The translations under genes and the position numbers were made by a program. A DNA stretch of 64,000 nucleotides from JAJPKK01 sp963787675 (lineage in GTDB: Bacteria; Pseudomonadota; Alphaproteobacteria; Rhizobiales; Xanthobacteraceae), in the NCBI GenBank assembly GCA_963787675.1, contig CAWBDV010000003.1, positions 1,364,001 to 1,428,000 on the forward strand. The letters are read 5' to 3'. The notes under the pieces were generated by a model, which saw nothing but the letters and a program-made list of their open reading frames with translations, made no database searches and was not told the origin of the DNA. Positions within the stretch are counted from its first letter, which is position 1; the number at the start of each line of letters is the position of its first letter. Below are positions 8,470-18,701 of this stretch, piece by piece.

Positions 8470-9438
8470 CTATTGTTGCTCTCGCAACGCGGGGAAGCGG
8501 TCGTAGAGGTCAGCAAGTGCCGATTTTGCTGAGGCGTTACCTTGATCCGCGGCCCGGCGGTACCATCTCGCCGCCTCGCTGTAGTCCTGCGACACGCCCA
8601 GGCCGTTGACGTATATGAGGCCAATGGCAGCTTGGGCGTTCGCGTCTCCCTGGACGGCAGCCTTGCGGACCCACTTCGCCGCTTCGGTATCATTCTTCGC
8701 CACGCCCAGACCACGGGCGTACATGAGGCCAAGCACAAATTGGCTTTGTGCGTGTCCCTGGTCGGCTGCCTTCCGATACCACCTTGCAGCCTCAGCATAG
8801 TTCTGCGCGACGCCTTTACCGACGTCGTATATGTACCCAAGATAGGCTTGGGCTTTTGCGTCCCCTCGATTGGCAAGTGAATGAAAAATTCTAAACCTAA
8901 TCGCATCATCGTCACGTTGGTCCGCCGCAGCAGCATCCTTCAATAACTCCCCCGATGGAGCCTGACTTTGAGAGGCTGGATTCGTCTTCGGCCGCGTAGG
9001 TGTCGCCCGAGAACGAGCGGCTCGCGCTTGCATTACGGCACCGGCTGCGTCTGATAATCTCTCCGCCTCCAATCTATTGCGGAGGGCCTGATACGCGTCG
9101 AACGACATTCCTCGCGCATATGTTTGAACGGATGAAATGAATTGCGAAGCACACATCGATTTCACTGCCAGTGCGACGCCGCTGACGTCAGATGTGCCAT
9201 CATCAAGACGTGTAGCTGCGTCCTGGAGACAGCGGACATAGGTTTTCATTGCATCTTCTTTCTCTCCGACATTCTCCAGCGTGGCTGCCGCGCATCCGCC
9301 GAAGCTGAGGGTGCAGAGAAATATTATCGCTGCGGCACACGACTGCCTGATCCGTCCGCGTTGATCGGGTCGTTCCATTTGGAAATATGGCATCATTTTG
9401 CTGAATCTCGCTGCCTTCATAAAAGGTGCTGACCGCAT
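8470..9438 (-). CDS. Sel1-repeat lipoprotein-like protein
   Basis: About 322 residues, start uncertain (ATG codons also at 9420, 9396 and 9378). A hydrophobic segment ends in LSFGGCAAA, a lipobox-like motif, so the protein is probably exported and lipidated. The C-terminal half contains three to four Sel1-like repeats: AYLGYIYDVGKGVAQNYAEA, FVLGLMYARGLGVAKNDTEA and AAIGLIYVNGLGVSQDYSEA, each followed by AARWYRKAADQG-type helices. Sel1 repeats mediate protein-protein contacts. It converges with the serine recombinase gene and is divergent from the small XRE gene. Its role on the island is unknown. Confidence 0.8.
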   Translation of the reverse strand: MRSAPFMKAARFSKMMPYFQMERPDQRGRIRQSCAAAIIFLCTLSFGGCAAATLENVGEKEDAMKTYVRCLQDAATRLDDGTSDVSGVALAVKSMCASQFISSVQTYARGMSFDAYQALRNRLEAERLSDAAGAVMQARAARSRATPTRPKTNPASQSQAPSGELLKDAAAADQRDDDAIRFRIFHSLANRGDAKAQAYLGYIYDVGKGVAQNYAEAARWYRKAADQGHAQSQFVLGLMYARGLGVAKNDTEAAKWVRKAAVQGDANAQAAIGLIYVNGLGVSQDYSEAARWYRRAADQGNASAKSALADLYDRFPALREQQ

Positions 9439-9529
9439 CGCCGTGCGGAATCCACAGTCGGTGTGCCGTCGTCATTTTTGTTGGTTTAAAGCGGTGGGTC
9501 AATAGACGACAACGGCCTTGGCTCGGTGC

Positions 9530-9763
9530 ATGGATTTGCGCCAAGTCTTTGCCGCCAACCTCCGCCGACTACGCCATGCGAAGGGGTTCTCGCAGGAGGA
9601 TTTAGCATATGAAGCGAACGTGAACCGCACCTATATGAGTAAGCTGGAGAGGGGCGGGAGCTATCCAGGCCTGGAGATCATCGGCAAACTCGCCGCGGTG
9701 TTGGAGGTTGAGCCTGCGGAATTCCTGAAGCTACCGCCGAGGAGAGGTGCGCGCCGAGGTTAG
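9530..9763 (+). CDS. Small XRE-family HTH regulator
   Basis: 77 residues from ATG 9530 (MDLRQVFAANLRRLRHAKG). It is essentially one Cro/C1-type helix-turn-helix: FSQEDLAYEANVNRTYMSKL with recognition helix NRTYMSKLERG, then LAAVLEVEPAEFLKL. An upstream in-frame ATG at 9518 adds four residues. It is a single-domain DNA-binding protein of the kind used to control restriction-modification genes or prophage-like islands. It probably acts on island promoters, but no operator can be assigned. Confidence 0.88.
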   Translation: MDLRQVFAANLRRLRHAKGFSQEDLAYEANVNRTYMSKLERGGSYPGLEIIGKLAAVLEVEPAEFLKLPPRRGARRG

Positions 9764-10046
9764 GGGCGCTCCCTCCGGCCCGATCGCAACATGAAGCGGT
9801 GGTGTCTCGGTTTGGCGCTGGTGATCACGGCATCGATTTACGCAACTCGGCGCGCGTCCCCGAGAGTGTCTTGGCCGCGGCGCTCGAACGCACCCCCAGC
9901 AAATCAGTGGACAAGGTAACGCGTGCGGTGTTTGCCCGCGCAGTGACCTCTTAAAGTTCGCCTGTACGGGGATAGGCCGGCCAGCCGACAAGCGAGACAA
10001 GCCCGCTCGCTTCCCCTCATTCACGGGGCATTCGCGAGGGCTCGCG
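9764..10046. other. Intergenic stretch with one doubtful micro-ORF
   Basis: No recognised gene. A 42-codon frame at 9791-9919 starts MKRWCLGLALVITASIYA, which resembles a short membrane or signal peptide, but it lacks a clear ribosome-binding site and its second half is basic and low-complexity. Confidence 0.25.
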
Positions 10047-10790
10047 ATGGGAACCCAACCGCCTGCGTCGGCGGATTTCGTATCGATGGACGAAGCGGTT
10101 TGCCGTGTCGCTGCCGCGATCGCAGCGGGCAATGGTGATGAATGGCTTGGTCCTCTCACCGCGCGGCAGCGCAGACTTATCGCGTATTACGTCAACGGTT
10201 CCACCGGGCAGGAACCAGCTTCAATCATGCCCGGCATGATCACGTTCACTCGCGGCGGCTGGGCGAAATATCCACTCGATCCGGCGCTGACGGCGGAAGT
10301 CGATAGGGCGCTTTATCAACAGAACTTGTACGAGGGGCAGTGCGAGGGCGCTTTGGATTGGTTGGAAGGCCATGGGTTCGAGATTAGAGCTGAAAGCATC
10401 TCCGGCCAGGCGCTCGCACGGGAGATGGCGATGGATTTCCCGTCGAAAGGGCCCGACGCCGCGCCGGACGTTACTGCATCACGACCCGATCACGGCTCGG
10501 ACGAGCGAGTTGCCGCATTGCTCGCTGGTTTGCCGTGCGCCCGGGAGCCGAAGCCGAAATTGATTCGGCTTCCTGGGGATGAGCCGAAAACTGATCCAAG
10601 CGCGGCGGCTTGGAAAGCACTCAAAGCTTTGTATCCGAATGATGTCCCTTCGAACAAAAAATCGGCGGACATTCATAAGCAAGTCAACCAATGGATTAAG
10701 AAGCAGCCGCGCAATATCATTCCCGTCGATGCTGTGAGTGTGGATACAGTGAAGCGGCTGTTAGGCCGCCGTCGGCAAATAGGCAGCTAG
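10047..10790 (+). CDS. Hypothetical island protein
   Basis: 247 residues from ATG 10047, preceded by GAGGG. An N-terminal helical region (DEAVCRVAAAIAAGNGDEW, then LTARQRRLIAYYVNGSTG) is followed by a linker and a C-terminal helical segment (AAWKALKALYPNDVPSNKKS, then VDTVKRLLGRRRQ) that resembles the DNA-binding tails of island-borne replication or regulatory proteins. I recognise no named family. It lies ahead of the HTH/methyltransferase/replication module on the same strand. Codon use looks coding throughout. Confidence 0.65.
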   Translation: MGTQPPASADFVSMDEAVCRVAAAIAAGNGDEWLGPLTARQRRLIAYYVNGSTGQEPASIMPGMITFTRGGWAKYPLDPALTAEVDRALYQQNLYEGQCEGALDWLEGHGFEIRAESISGQALAREMAMDFPSKGPDAAPDVTASRPDHGSDERVAALLAGLPCAREPKPKLIRLPGDEPKTDPSAAAWKALKALYPNDVPSNKKSADIHKQVNQWIKKQPRNIIPVDAVSVDTVKRLLGRRRQIGS

Positions 10791-10885
10791 GCCGGCAATT
10801 GGGCTGATCCACTCAACGCAAAAGGAATCGTTACTCTCAGCCTCGCACGTGTCCACACTCAGTGAAACACCGGCGAGGACCAAAC

Positions 10886-11131
10886 ATGATCGACATTGGT
10901 AAAGGAGCCAGCACATCTGAAGGCTCTCTCCCGCGTCTCGCGGTCAAGATTGAAGATGCGGTGGTGGTCACCGGAACGACACGGTCGCGCATCTATGGCG
11001 CAATCAGGGATAAACAACTGACCGCCCGCAAGGCCGGCAAGGCGACCATCCTGTTGGTTGATGAGCTTGGGGCTTGGCTCAAATCGCTTCCGACAGTTGG
11101 AAAGCCGCCGCAGAGCGGCGCGGCAACCTGA
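10886..11131 (+). CDS. Small HTH (excisionase/AlpA-like) protein
   Basis: About 81 residues from ATG 10886 (MIDIGKGASTSEG); an earlier ATG at 10862 adds eight basic residues. The core LAVKIEDAVVVTGTTRSRIY, then GAIRDKQLTARKAGKATILL and DELGAWLKSL, is the layout of the MerR-like HTH_17/excisionase fold: recognition helix, small wing, then a helix holding position in the groove. Such proteins act as recombination directionality factors or as activators of integrase or replication genes. Its place 11 nt before the methyltransferase gene fits an operon. Confidence 0.75.
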   Translation: MIDIGKGASTSEGSLPRLAVKIEDAVVVTGTTRSRIYGAIRDKQLTARKAGKATILLVDELGAWLKSLPTVGKPPQSGAAT

Positions 11132-11141
11132 ACCCGCACGC

Positions 11142-12494
11142 ATGATCGCGTCCATACATCGTGATCCCGCTCACGAGGCCGTCCAGGTCGCCGAAGTCCG
11201 CCGCCTCAATGACGATGGATTCGGCGAGGACGCGATTTCGCGCCGCCTCAAGATCACGCGACATCATGCGCGAAAGCTGGTGGCGCGGGTCAGGATGGAG
11301 AGCAGTGCGGTCATAATCCCGCCCTCATCTGACCTCCCGACACTTTCCTTCTACGACACAGCCCGTCAGGCACTCGGCCAAGCTAAGACCCTCGCCGAAG
11401 TCAAAAGCATCGGCGACAAGGCCGCAGCGATGCAGGAATACGCCCGCCGGCTCAATGACAAGACCCTGGAAATCGACGCTGCGGAGATTCGCATCCGCGC
11501 CAAATACGAACTGGGCAAGGGACTTATCGCAATCAAGGAAACGAGGGGACTTGCAAAAGGCGGCAAGCCCTTTCAGCAACCAAAATTGGGCTCGAAGCCT
11601 ACCGCCGACGGCCCGGAGGCGGTAGACGTGCGGCCTCCCACTCTCGCCGATATTGGCGTGAATGAGCGCCAGTCCCGAGAATCCCAGAAGCTGGCAAAAT
11701 CCATTCCCGAAACCAATATCGAGGCCCGCATAGCCTCATGGCGGCAGAACGCCGAGAAAGGCGCACGGGTCACGGTCGACATCTTGCGCGGCGGCCCGAT
11801 CGATGGCGCCCGCGCCGTCATGGGCTCGCGGCAAGAGCCTTCTGACTCCCTTGATTACTTCTCAACTCCTCCATGGGCAACGCGGGCACTTGTCGAAAGA
11901 GTGTTCGCGCGTCTCAATATCGAACCGCCGTGGCGCCGGCCGGGGTGGGACCCGGCCTGCGGCGAAGGCCATATGTCTGACGTCCTCGCCGAATACGGCC
12001 CAGCGATCGGTACCGATATCTTCGATTACGGCGCCAACGGGCTGCGCCGTGCGGAAACGTGGTCGGGCGCAATCGATTTCCTGACTGAGTTCGAGCCGCC
12101 CGAAGTCGATTGGATCATCACCAATTCGCCGTTCGGCGACAGAGCTTTGGCATTTGCTTTGCGCGCCCTCGATATCTCCAGGTTCGGGGTGGCATTGTTC
12201 GTGCAGTCGCGATGGACGGAAGGCGTTGATCGCTACGAAAGGCTTTTCAGCGACCGCCCTCCGACGCTTATCAGCTACTTCGCCGAACGCGTACCGCTCT
12301 GTAAGGGCCGTTGGAATCCCGATGGCGACACCGCTACCGCCTATTGCTGGCTGGTATGGGTGAAAGACCGTGCGCCACTGCCGCCATTTTGGATCCCGCC
12401 CGGTTGCCGCGAGGCGCTGACCAAGCCAACCGATCGCGCGCGCTTTGCGGCGTGGTCCTTGCCGCCGGACGGCCGCGCGGAGTCCGCGACATGA
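11142..12494 (+). CDS. HTH-fused DNA N6-methyltransferase-like protein
   Basis: ATG 11142 gives 450 residues; the longer frame from 11058 overlaps the upstream gene. Residues ~10-48 contain a helix-turn-helix (LNDDGFGEDAISRRLKITRH). A helical middle (QEYARRLNDKTLEIDAAEIR, LADIGVNERQSRESQKLA) resembles a ParB-like or phage adenine-methylase N-terminal region. The C-terminal half has SAM motif I (WDPACGEGH, about residue 270) and a catalytic TNSPF block (about 326) as a variant of the (N/D)PPY/F motif. It probably methylates adenine in island or phage DNA. No partner endonuclease is adjacent. Its stop overlaps the next start as ATGA. Confidence 0.8.
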   Translation: MIASIHRDPAHEAVQVAEVRRLNDDGFGEDAISRRLKITRHHARKLVARVRMESSAVIIPPSSDLPTLSFYDTARQALGQAKTLAEVKSIGDKAAAMQEYARRLNDKTLEIDAAEIRIRAKYELGKGLIAIKETRGLAKGGKPFQQPKLGSKPTADGPEAVDVRPPTLADIGVNERQSRESQKLAKSIPETNIEARIASWRQNAEKGARVTVDILRGGPIDGARAVMGSRQEPSDSLDYFSTPPWATRALVERVFARLNIEPPWRRPGWDPACGEGHMSDVLAEYGPAIGTDIFDYGANGLRRAETWSGAIDFLTEFEPPEVDWIITNSPFGDRALAFALRALDISRFGVALFVQSRWTEGVDRYERLFSDRPPTLISYFAERVPLCKGRWNPDGDTATAYCWLVWVKDRAPLPPFWIPPGCREALTKPTDRARFAAWSLPPDGRAESAT

Positions 12495-13275
12495 GCGTCC
12501 AGGCCATTACATGGGCGTTGTCGGTGCGGGCAGGATCGCCGGGCGCGAAGTGTGTTCTGCTCGCGCTAGCGAACTATGCCAACGAGTTCGGGTGTGTGTT
12601 GGCCGTCCCAGCAGCGGCTTGCCGAAGAGACTGATCAATCTGTCGATTCGGTACAGCGGCGCCTAAGGGACCTCGATGAGGTGGTCGGCCTGATTTCGCG
12701 ACAGGAGCGTGGACTGCGGAACGGCAGGCGCGCCGTGACAGTCTACACCTTGATGATGCCCGGCGTTAAAGTCAGCGCACCGCAGGACACCACACCGCAA
12801 TTTGCGGTGCCGCAATCTGCGGCGCCGCAAATCGATCCGAACGACACCGCACTCGTGCGGCAAGAACCCATAATAGAACCGTCAGAACTCTTTCTCTTCG
12901 AGAAAGAGTCCGCCAACCGGCGCCATCGTGCCCACATCGGCAGGCAAGACCAAGACGCGCCCCGCTACGGAACTGCCCGAAAACTGGACGCCTTCTGTCG
13001 GCGATCGTGAGTTTGCGCGGAGTGAAGGGCTCTCGGACGAAACGATCAGGCGGGAAACTGAAAAGTTTAAGGATTATTGGCCGAACGCTCCGCGTCCAAA
13101 GAAACGCGATTGGAGTGCGGCGTGGCGAAGTTGGATTCGCAGGGCATCTGATGATCACAAATCCGCGGGAAACAAAAAAAATGCAACGCATCGGAACGGT
13201 GGTGGCTTCGCTGTCAACTCGGTCGAGTTCGCCCAGCGGGCGGCTGGTCAACCAGATTGTCCCGACCACTCGTGA
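12491..13275 (+). pseudogene. Replication-initiator-like protein (HTH + DnaT-like C-terminus), two frameshifts
   Basis: It starts with ATG 12491 in a 4-nt overlap with the methyltransferase gene. Three frames carry consecutive parts of one protein. MSVQAITWALSVRAGSP to NYANEFG is followed, after one extra base near 12590, by GVCWPSQQRLAEETDQSVDS and RRLRDLDEVVGLI, a helix-turn-helix of the HTH_36 type. After a second shift near 12930 comes ELPENWTPSVGDREFARSEG and KRDWSAAWRSWIRRA, the DnaT-like C-terminal helix pattern. Such proteins are predicted to start replication of phages and integrative elements. As read it cannot be made intact. A variable linker with PQFAVPQSAAPQ repeats separates the domains. 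Confidence 0.72.
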
Positions 13276-13828
13276 AGACCAATTGCCAGCGCTCTATGTG
13301 AAGGAGGCTGACTGCGACCCCCTTCGCCTCGTGATGTTCTGGGAAGGCGGTGGCGTCGGATCGGGGACACCCGTGCTGCGCCGGCCCTTCAGTGCCGAGG
13401 AGCAATCGGTGCTTGAGCGCCGGGTGCAGGAGCTTAGCTGCGCCGTAGCGCCATTCGAGAATAAAAATCGCGAGCCACTCTTGCGGGCGATTAACGGCGC
13501 GCTGGGCGCTTTCCCAATGATGCAACGCTACGACCAGCCGACGGCGCTGGGCATCGTGGCCGGGTATCTGTGGACGACGCGCGAGCGACCTCACTGGGCA
13601 ATCATCAAGGGCTGCGAGATGGTACGGGCGGGCACTGCCGGCCTCAATGCAGGCTTTTGCCCCAGTGAACCGGAATTCAACATCCTCATCGGCCGATTGG
13701 TTGAGCCGTACGCCCATGCACTGCGGCGGACTGAACAGCTGCTCAAGGCAAAAATCGAAGCGCCTGCGCCATCAAGGCCGACGCGCGCAGAGATTGAAGC
13801 AAAGCTCGGACGTCCCCTTCGTGCTTAA
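13151..13828 (+). CDS. Hypothetical island protein
   Basis: Start uncertain: ATG 13151 or 13181. From about 13310 the sequence is clearly protein-like: DPLRLVMFWEGGGVGSGTPV, VLERRVQELSCAVAPFE, PTALGIVAGYLWTTRERPHW and CPSEPEFNILIGRLVEPYAH, ending EIEAKLGRPLRA. At its 3' end another frame continues as FVLKAAVSRARDGKRSEQ and MADLAARKARREAGQ to 13979, so the gene may be frameshifted near 13815 and ~50 codons longer. I recognise no family. It lies between the replication-like gene and integrase, which suggests a plasmid- or phage-type accessory role. Confidence 0.6.
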   Translation: MITNPRETKKMQRIGTVVASLSTRSSSPSGRLVNQIVPTTREDQLPALYVKEADCDPLRLVMFWEGGGVGSGTPVLRRPFSAEEQSVLERRVQELSCAVAPFENKNREPLLRAINGALGAFPMMQRYDQPTALGIVAGYLWTTRERPHWAIIKGCEMVRAGTAGLNAGFCPSEPEFNILIGRLVEPYAHALRRTEQLLKAKIEAPAPSRPTRAEIEAKLGRPLRA

Positions 13829-14369
13829 AGCCGCAGTGTCGCGGGCCCGCGACGGCAAGCGCAGTGAACAGGCAATGGCCGACCTCGCCGCCCGTAAGGC
13901 GAGGCGCGAGGCCGGACAACGCGAATGTGATGCCCATACTTCCTTGAAAGAAGGAGCCGACCCAACCGGCCGCCAATGAACGGCACAAACAATTCGCTGG
14001 TTGCGGGGCCTGCCGCGTGCCCGGAGAAAGTAGACGAAATTGAGTCTTTTGGGACTCTTTTGGACTCGCCATAAATCAAGTCGCTCAGATCACGAATAAG
14101 CACGGCGCGTCCCGCACCGGAGCCCGGCTCGCGTCCGCTGCGGAAGCCCTCGCACGCGATATGAGCCATCGCGCACTGACGCTGTCACCACCTCGCCAGG
14201 TATACGGCGTGAGGTGCGCATCAGACCTGCCAGCGGTCAGGGCGGGTTGCAGCCTACCGCAGCCTGCATTTCGGCCATTCGGTTCACGCCAAGTGTCGTG
14301 GCACGCTGCGGCCTTGGGTTGCCCCCACAAATCCCTCCGGTTTGCCGCGAGCGACCCGGGAAAAGATAG
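13829..14369. other. Non-coding stretch before the integrase module
   Basis: Apart from the possible frameshifted tail of the preceding gene (to 13979), I see no protein-like frame, tRNA or clear terminator. AT-rich DNA around 14030-14080 and the run before 14370 may hold the promoter of the small protein and integrase. Confidence 0.4.
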
Positions 14370-14564
14370 ATGAGCCGTCCCCTGCCCTTCACCGAGGCCG
14401 CCGTGCGCCGCGCCATCGCGGCTGCGCGAAAGGCGGGGCTTGAGGTGAGCGCTGTCAGCATCGCGCCGGACGGCACCGTAACGATATTCCAACAAGGGAT
14501 TGCGTCGCCCCCGCCTTCAAGCGAGAATCACGCGCACTCGAAATGGCTGGACGTGGAGGCTTAG
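14370..14564 (+). CDS. Small hypothetical protein upstream of integrase
   Basis: 64 residues: MSRPLPFTEAAVRRAIAAAR, then KAGLEVSAVSIAPDGTVTIF. It is an amphipathic helix followed by a beta hairpin, a pattern I associate with a short conserved ORF that precedes phage-like integrases in Bradyrhizobium relatives (from memory, not checked). It overlaps the integrase frame by about 20 nt, which implies coupled translation. It could be a regulator or directionality factor. Confidence 0.6.
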   Translation: MSRPLPFTEAAVRRAIAAARKAGLEVSAVSIAPDGTVTIFQQGIASPPPSSENHAHSKWLDVEA

Positions 14565-15685
14565 CCTTGCGCCTGGATCTTCCGTACCTGATGGCCGACA
14601 CTGACCGACACGGCAACGAGCGCCTGTTCGTTCGGCGCTTCGGTCGCAAGATCCGCATCCGCGCAAAGCCTGGCACAACCGATTTCACTAAGCTCTACAA
14701 CGACGCGCTAGACGCATTGGAGAGTTGCGCGCCTCTCCGACAGGCTCCGCGCGGTGGCGCGCCGGCAGGCACGCTCGGGTGGCTGGCGGCGACCTATTTC
14801 GCGGCCATCGAATTCACCGGCCTGCCGACGTTATCGCAATCCACCCGCCGCGGGATCATCGAGGCGTGCCTCCGCGAGCCGATCAAGCCGACCTCGCCGG
14901 ATAAGCTGGCACTGTGTCCCCTGCCCCTTCTGTCCGCCATACACATCCGCATGCTGCGCGACCGCCGAGCGGACAAGCCAGGCGCGGCCAACAACCGCCT
15001 GAAGTACATGGGCTCGATGTTGTCATGGGCGGTCGAGCGCAATCTGATCCGAGCGAACCCGGCACGCGAGGTGAAGCCGCTGCGCTATGCGACCGACGGA
15101 TTCCACGCTTGGACGCCTGATGAAGTGAAGCAGTTCGAAGCGCACCACACGGTTGGCACCAAGGCACGGCTCGCACTCGCGCTCATGCTGTACCTTGGCG
15201 TGCGGCGCGGTGATGTCGTGACGCTGGGCCGCCAGCACGTCCGCGATGGCGCGATCCGGTTCGTGCCGCTCAAGACCCGACGGAAGAAAATGCACGCGAT
15301 CGAGATTCCTATCTTGCCGGAACTGGCGAAGATAATCGAAGCGAGCCCGACCGGTGACCTCACGTTCCTGATGACGCAATGGGGCAAGCCGTTCACGGCG
15401 AATGGGTTCGGTGGATGGTTTCGCGACCGCTGCGACGAAGCAGGGCTCCCCCAATGTAGCGCCCATGGGCTCCGCAAAGCCGGCGCAACCATCATGGCGG
15501 AACGTGGCGCGACCGACCGGCAACTGATGGCGATGTTCGGCTGGGAGAGTTCTCGGCAGGCGACCACCTACACTGCATCGGCCGATCGCAAACGACTTGC
15601 TGCCGAGGCCGCGCGGCTGATGGCGAGCGACCAGAACACGAACATGGATTGCCCCACTAAATTGCCCCACCGAGAAAAAGCTTGA
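14543..15685 (+). CDS. Tyrosine recombinase / phage-type integrase
   Basis: Up to 380 residues from ATG 14543; TTG 14567 is an alternative that avoids the overlap. The N-terminal arm (YLMADTDRHGNERLFVRRFG) and a core-binding SAM-like helix bundle precede the catalytic domain. First Arg in LMLYLGVRRGDVVTL, lysine-bearing beta hairpin PLKTRRKKMHAIEIP, HGLRKAGATI (His-x-x-Arg), GWESSRQATTYT (Trp in place of the second His, then the Tyr nucleophile). The stop lies 24 nt from the tRNA-Val 3' end, the usual geometry for an integrase that uses that tRNA as attB. Confidence 0.92.
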   Translation: MAGRGGLALRLDLPYLMADTDRHGNERLFVRRFGRKIRIRAKPGTTDFTKLYNDALDALESCAPLRQAPRGGAPAGTLGWLAATYFAAIEFTGLPTLSQSTRRGIIEACLREPIKPTSPDKLALCPLPLLSAIHIRMLRDRRADKPGAANNRLKYMGSMLSWAVERNLIRANPAREVKPLRYATDGFHAWTPDEVKQFEAHHTVGTKARLALALMLYLGVRRGDVVTLGRQHVRDGAIRFVPLKTRRKKMHAIEIPILPELAKIIEASPTGDLTFLMTQWGKPFTANGFGGWFRDRCDEAGLPQCSAHGLRKAGATIMAERGATDRQLMAMFGWESSRQATTYTASADRKRLAAEAARLMASDQNTNMDCPTKLPHREKA

Positions 15686-15709
15686 TTTTTGAGGATGATA
15701 GGAAGGCGT

Positions 15710-15725
15710 TGGTGGGCGGTGACGG
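15710..15725. repeat. Proximal attachment site within tRNA-Val
   Basis: 16 nt identical to 948-963. It spans the CCA end and 3' acceptor/T-stem strand of tRNA-Val, so recombination preserves a functional tRNA. Confidence 0.88.
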
Positions 15726-15785
15726 ACTCGAACCGCCGACACCCTGCGTGTAAAGCAGATGCTCTACCAGCTGAGCTAACCGCCC
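15710..15785 (-). tRNA. tRNA-Val (anticodon TAC)
   Basis: Read on the minus strand it begins GGGCGGTTAGCTCAGCTGGT, has anticodon stem CTGCT/CGCAG-type pairing around TTTACAC (anticodon TAC), a GGTTCGAGTCC T-arm and an encoded CCA. The acceptor stem GGGCGGT pairs with ACCGCCC. It is the integration target of the island to its left. Confidence 0.96.
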
Positions 15786-15867
15786 TCGCCCACGGTGTAG
15801 CGCTGCCTTGACCCCGAGATCAAGCGGCGCAAGTGCACGAAAAAAGGTGCACGAATAATGGTGCATG

Positions 15868-15900
15868 AAAAAAAGGCGGCGCCCTGCGGCACCGCCTTTT
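15868..15900 (-). terminator. Rho-independent terminator of lon
   Basis: On the minus strand a GC-rich hairpin (AGGCGGTGCC, loop GCAG, GGCGCCGCCT) is followed by seven T residues. It lies about 25 nt after the lon stop codon. Confidence 0.88.
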
Positions 15901-15924
15901 GACAATTGTTCGGCCCGGGGAGGA

Positions 15925-18366
<2,442 letters not shown>

Positions 18367-18701
18367 GACCCGTGTCCTTTTCTTCCCTGCCCCTCCGCCC
18401 CTGCCCGCTTACGCAGCACAGTCGCGGAGCGCTTCATGCCGAATAGGAGTGTTTGAGCTTGCCGCCCGCCGGCAGCACCGAGACCCTACCCGAACTCCTC
18501 GTGGACGCCTGCACTCGAACTTCGGCGCTCCGTCACCATAAGTGGCAACGGCGCCGGCCCGTTTCAAGCAACTGCTCCACCCCCGTTCCGCGGCCAGCGT
18601 CAGCGAGCGCGCGTCACTCCGAACGGGACGCGTCGCATGACTCGGGCGGTAACCGCCGCGCGGCGGCACCCGGAACTTTCCATACCAGATTCGCGGCGGG
18701 A
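18367..18701. other. lon-clpX intergenic region
   Basis: 335 nt without a credible gene. It should hold the lon promoter and the end of the clpX transcript. I see no clear terminator for clpX. Confidence 0.5.
18536..18568 (-). promoter_or_regulatory. Possible heat-shock (RpoH-type) promoter of lon
   Basis: On the minus strand CTTGAAA is followed about 16 nt later by CCACTTATGG. CTTGAA matches the RpoH -35 element well; the -10 match and spacing are imperfect. The lon ATG lies about 170 nt downstream. Tentative. Confidence 0.3.

Larger units (their letters stand above)
948..15725. mobile_element. Integrative genomic island inserted at the 3' end of tRNA-Val
   Basis: A 16-nt sequence, the 3' terminus of tRNA-Val including CCA, occurs at 15710-15725 inside the intact tRNA and exactly again at 948-963. 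Between the copies lie a tyrosine recombinase next to the tRNA, a small HTH protein, a DNA-methyltransferase fusion, a replication-initiator remnant, a serine recombinase and a putative defence operon. No ribosomal, tRNA or core metabolic gene lies inside. Tyrosine-recombinase islands typically recreate the tRNA 3' end this way. No conjugation or virion structural genes are visible, so it is best described as a phage-satellite-like or mobilizable island of about 14.8 kb. Confidence 0.88.

Noticed and set aside
9731..10159. 142-residue minus-strand frame
   Set aside because: Pro/Arg/Ser-rich and opposed to the better supported plus-strand gene at 10047.
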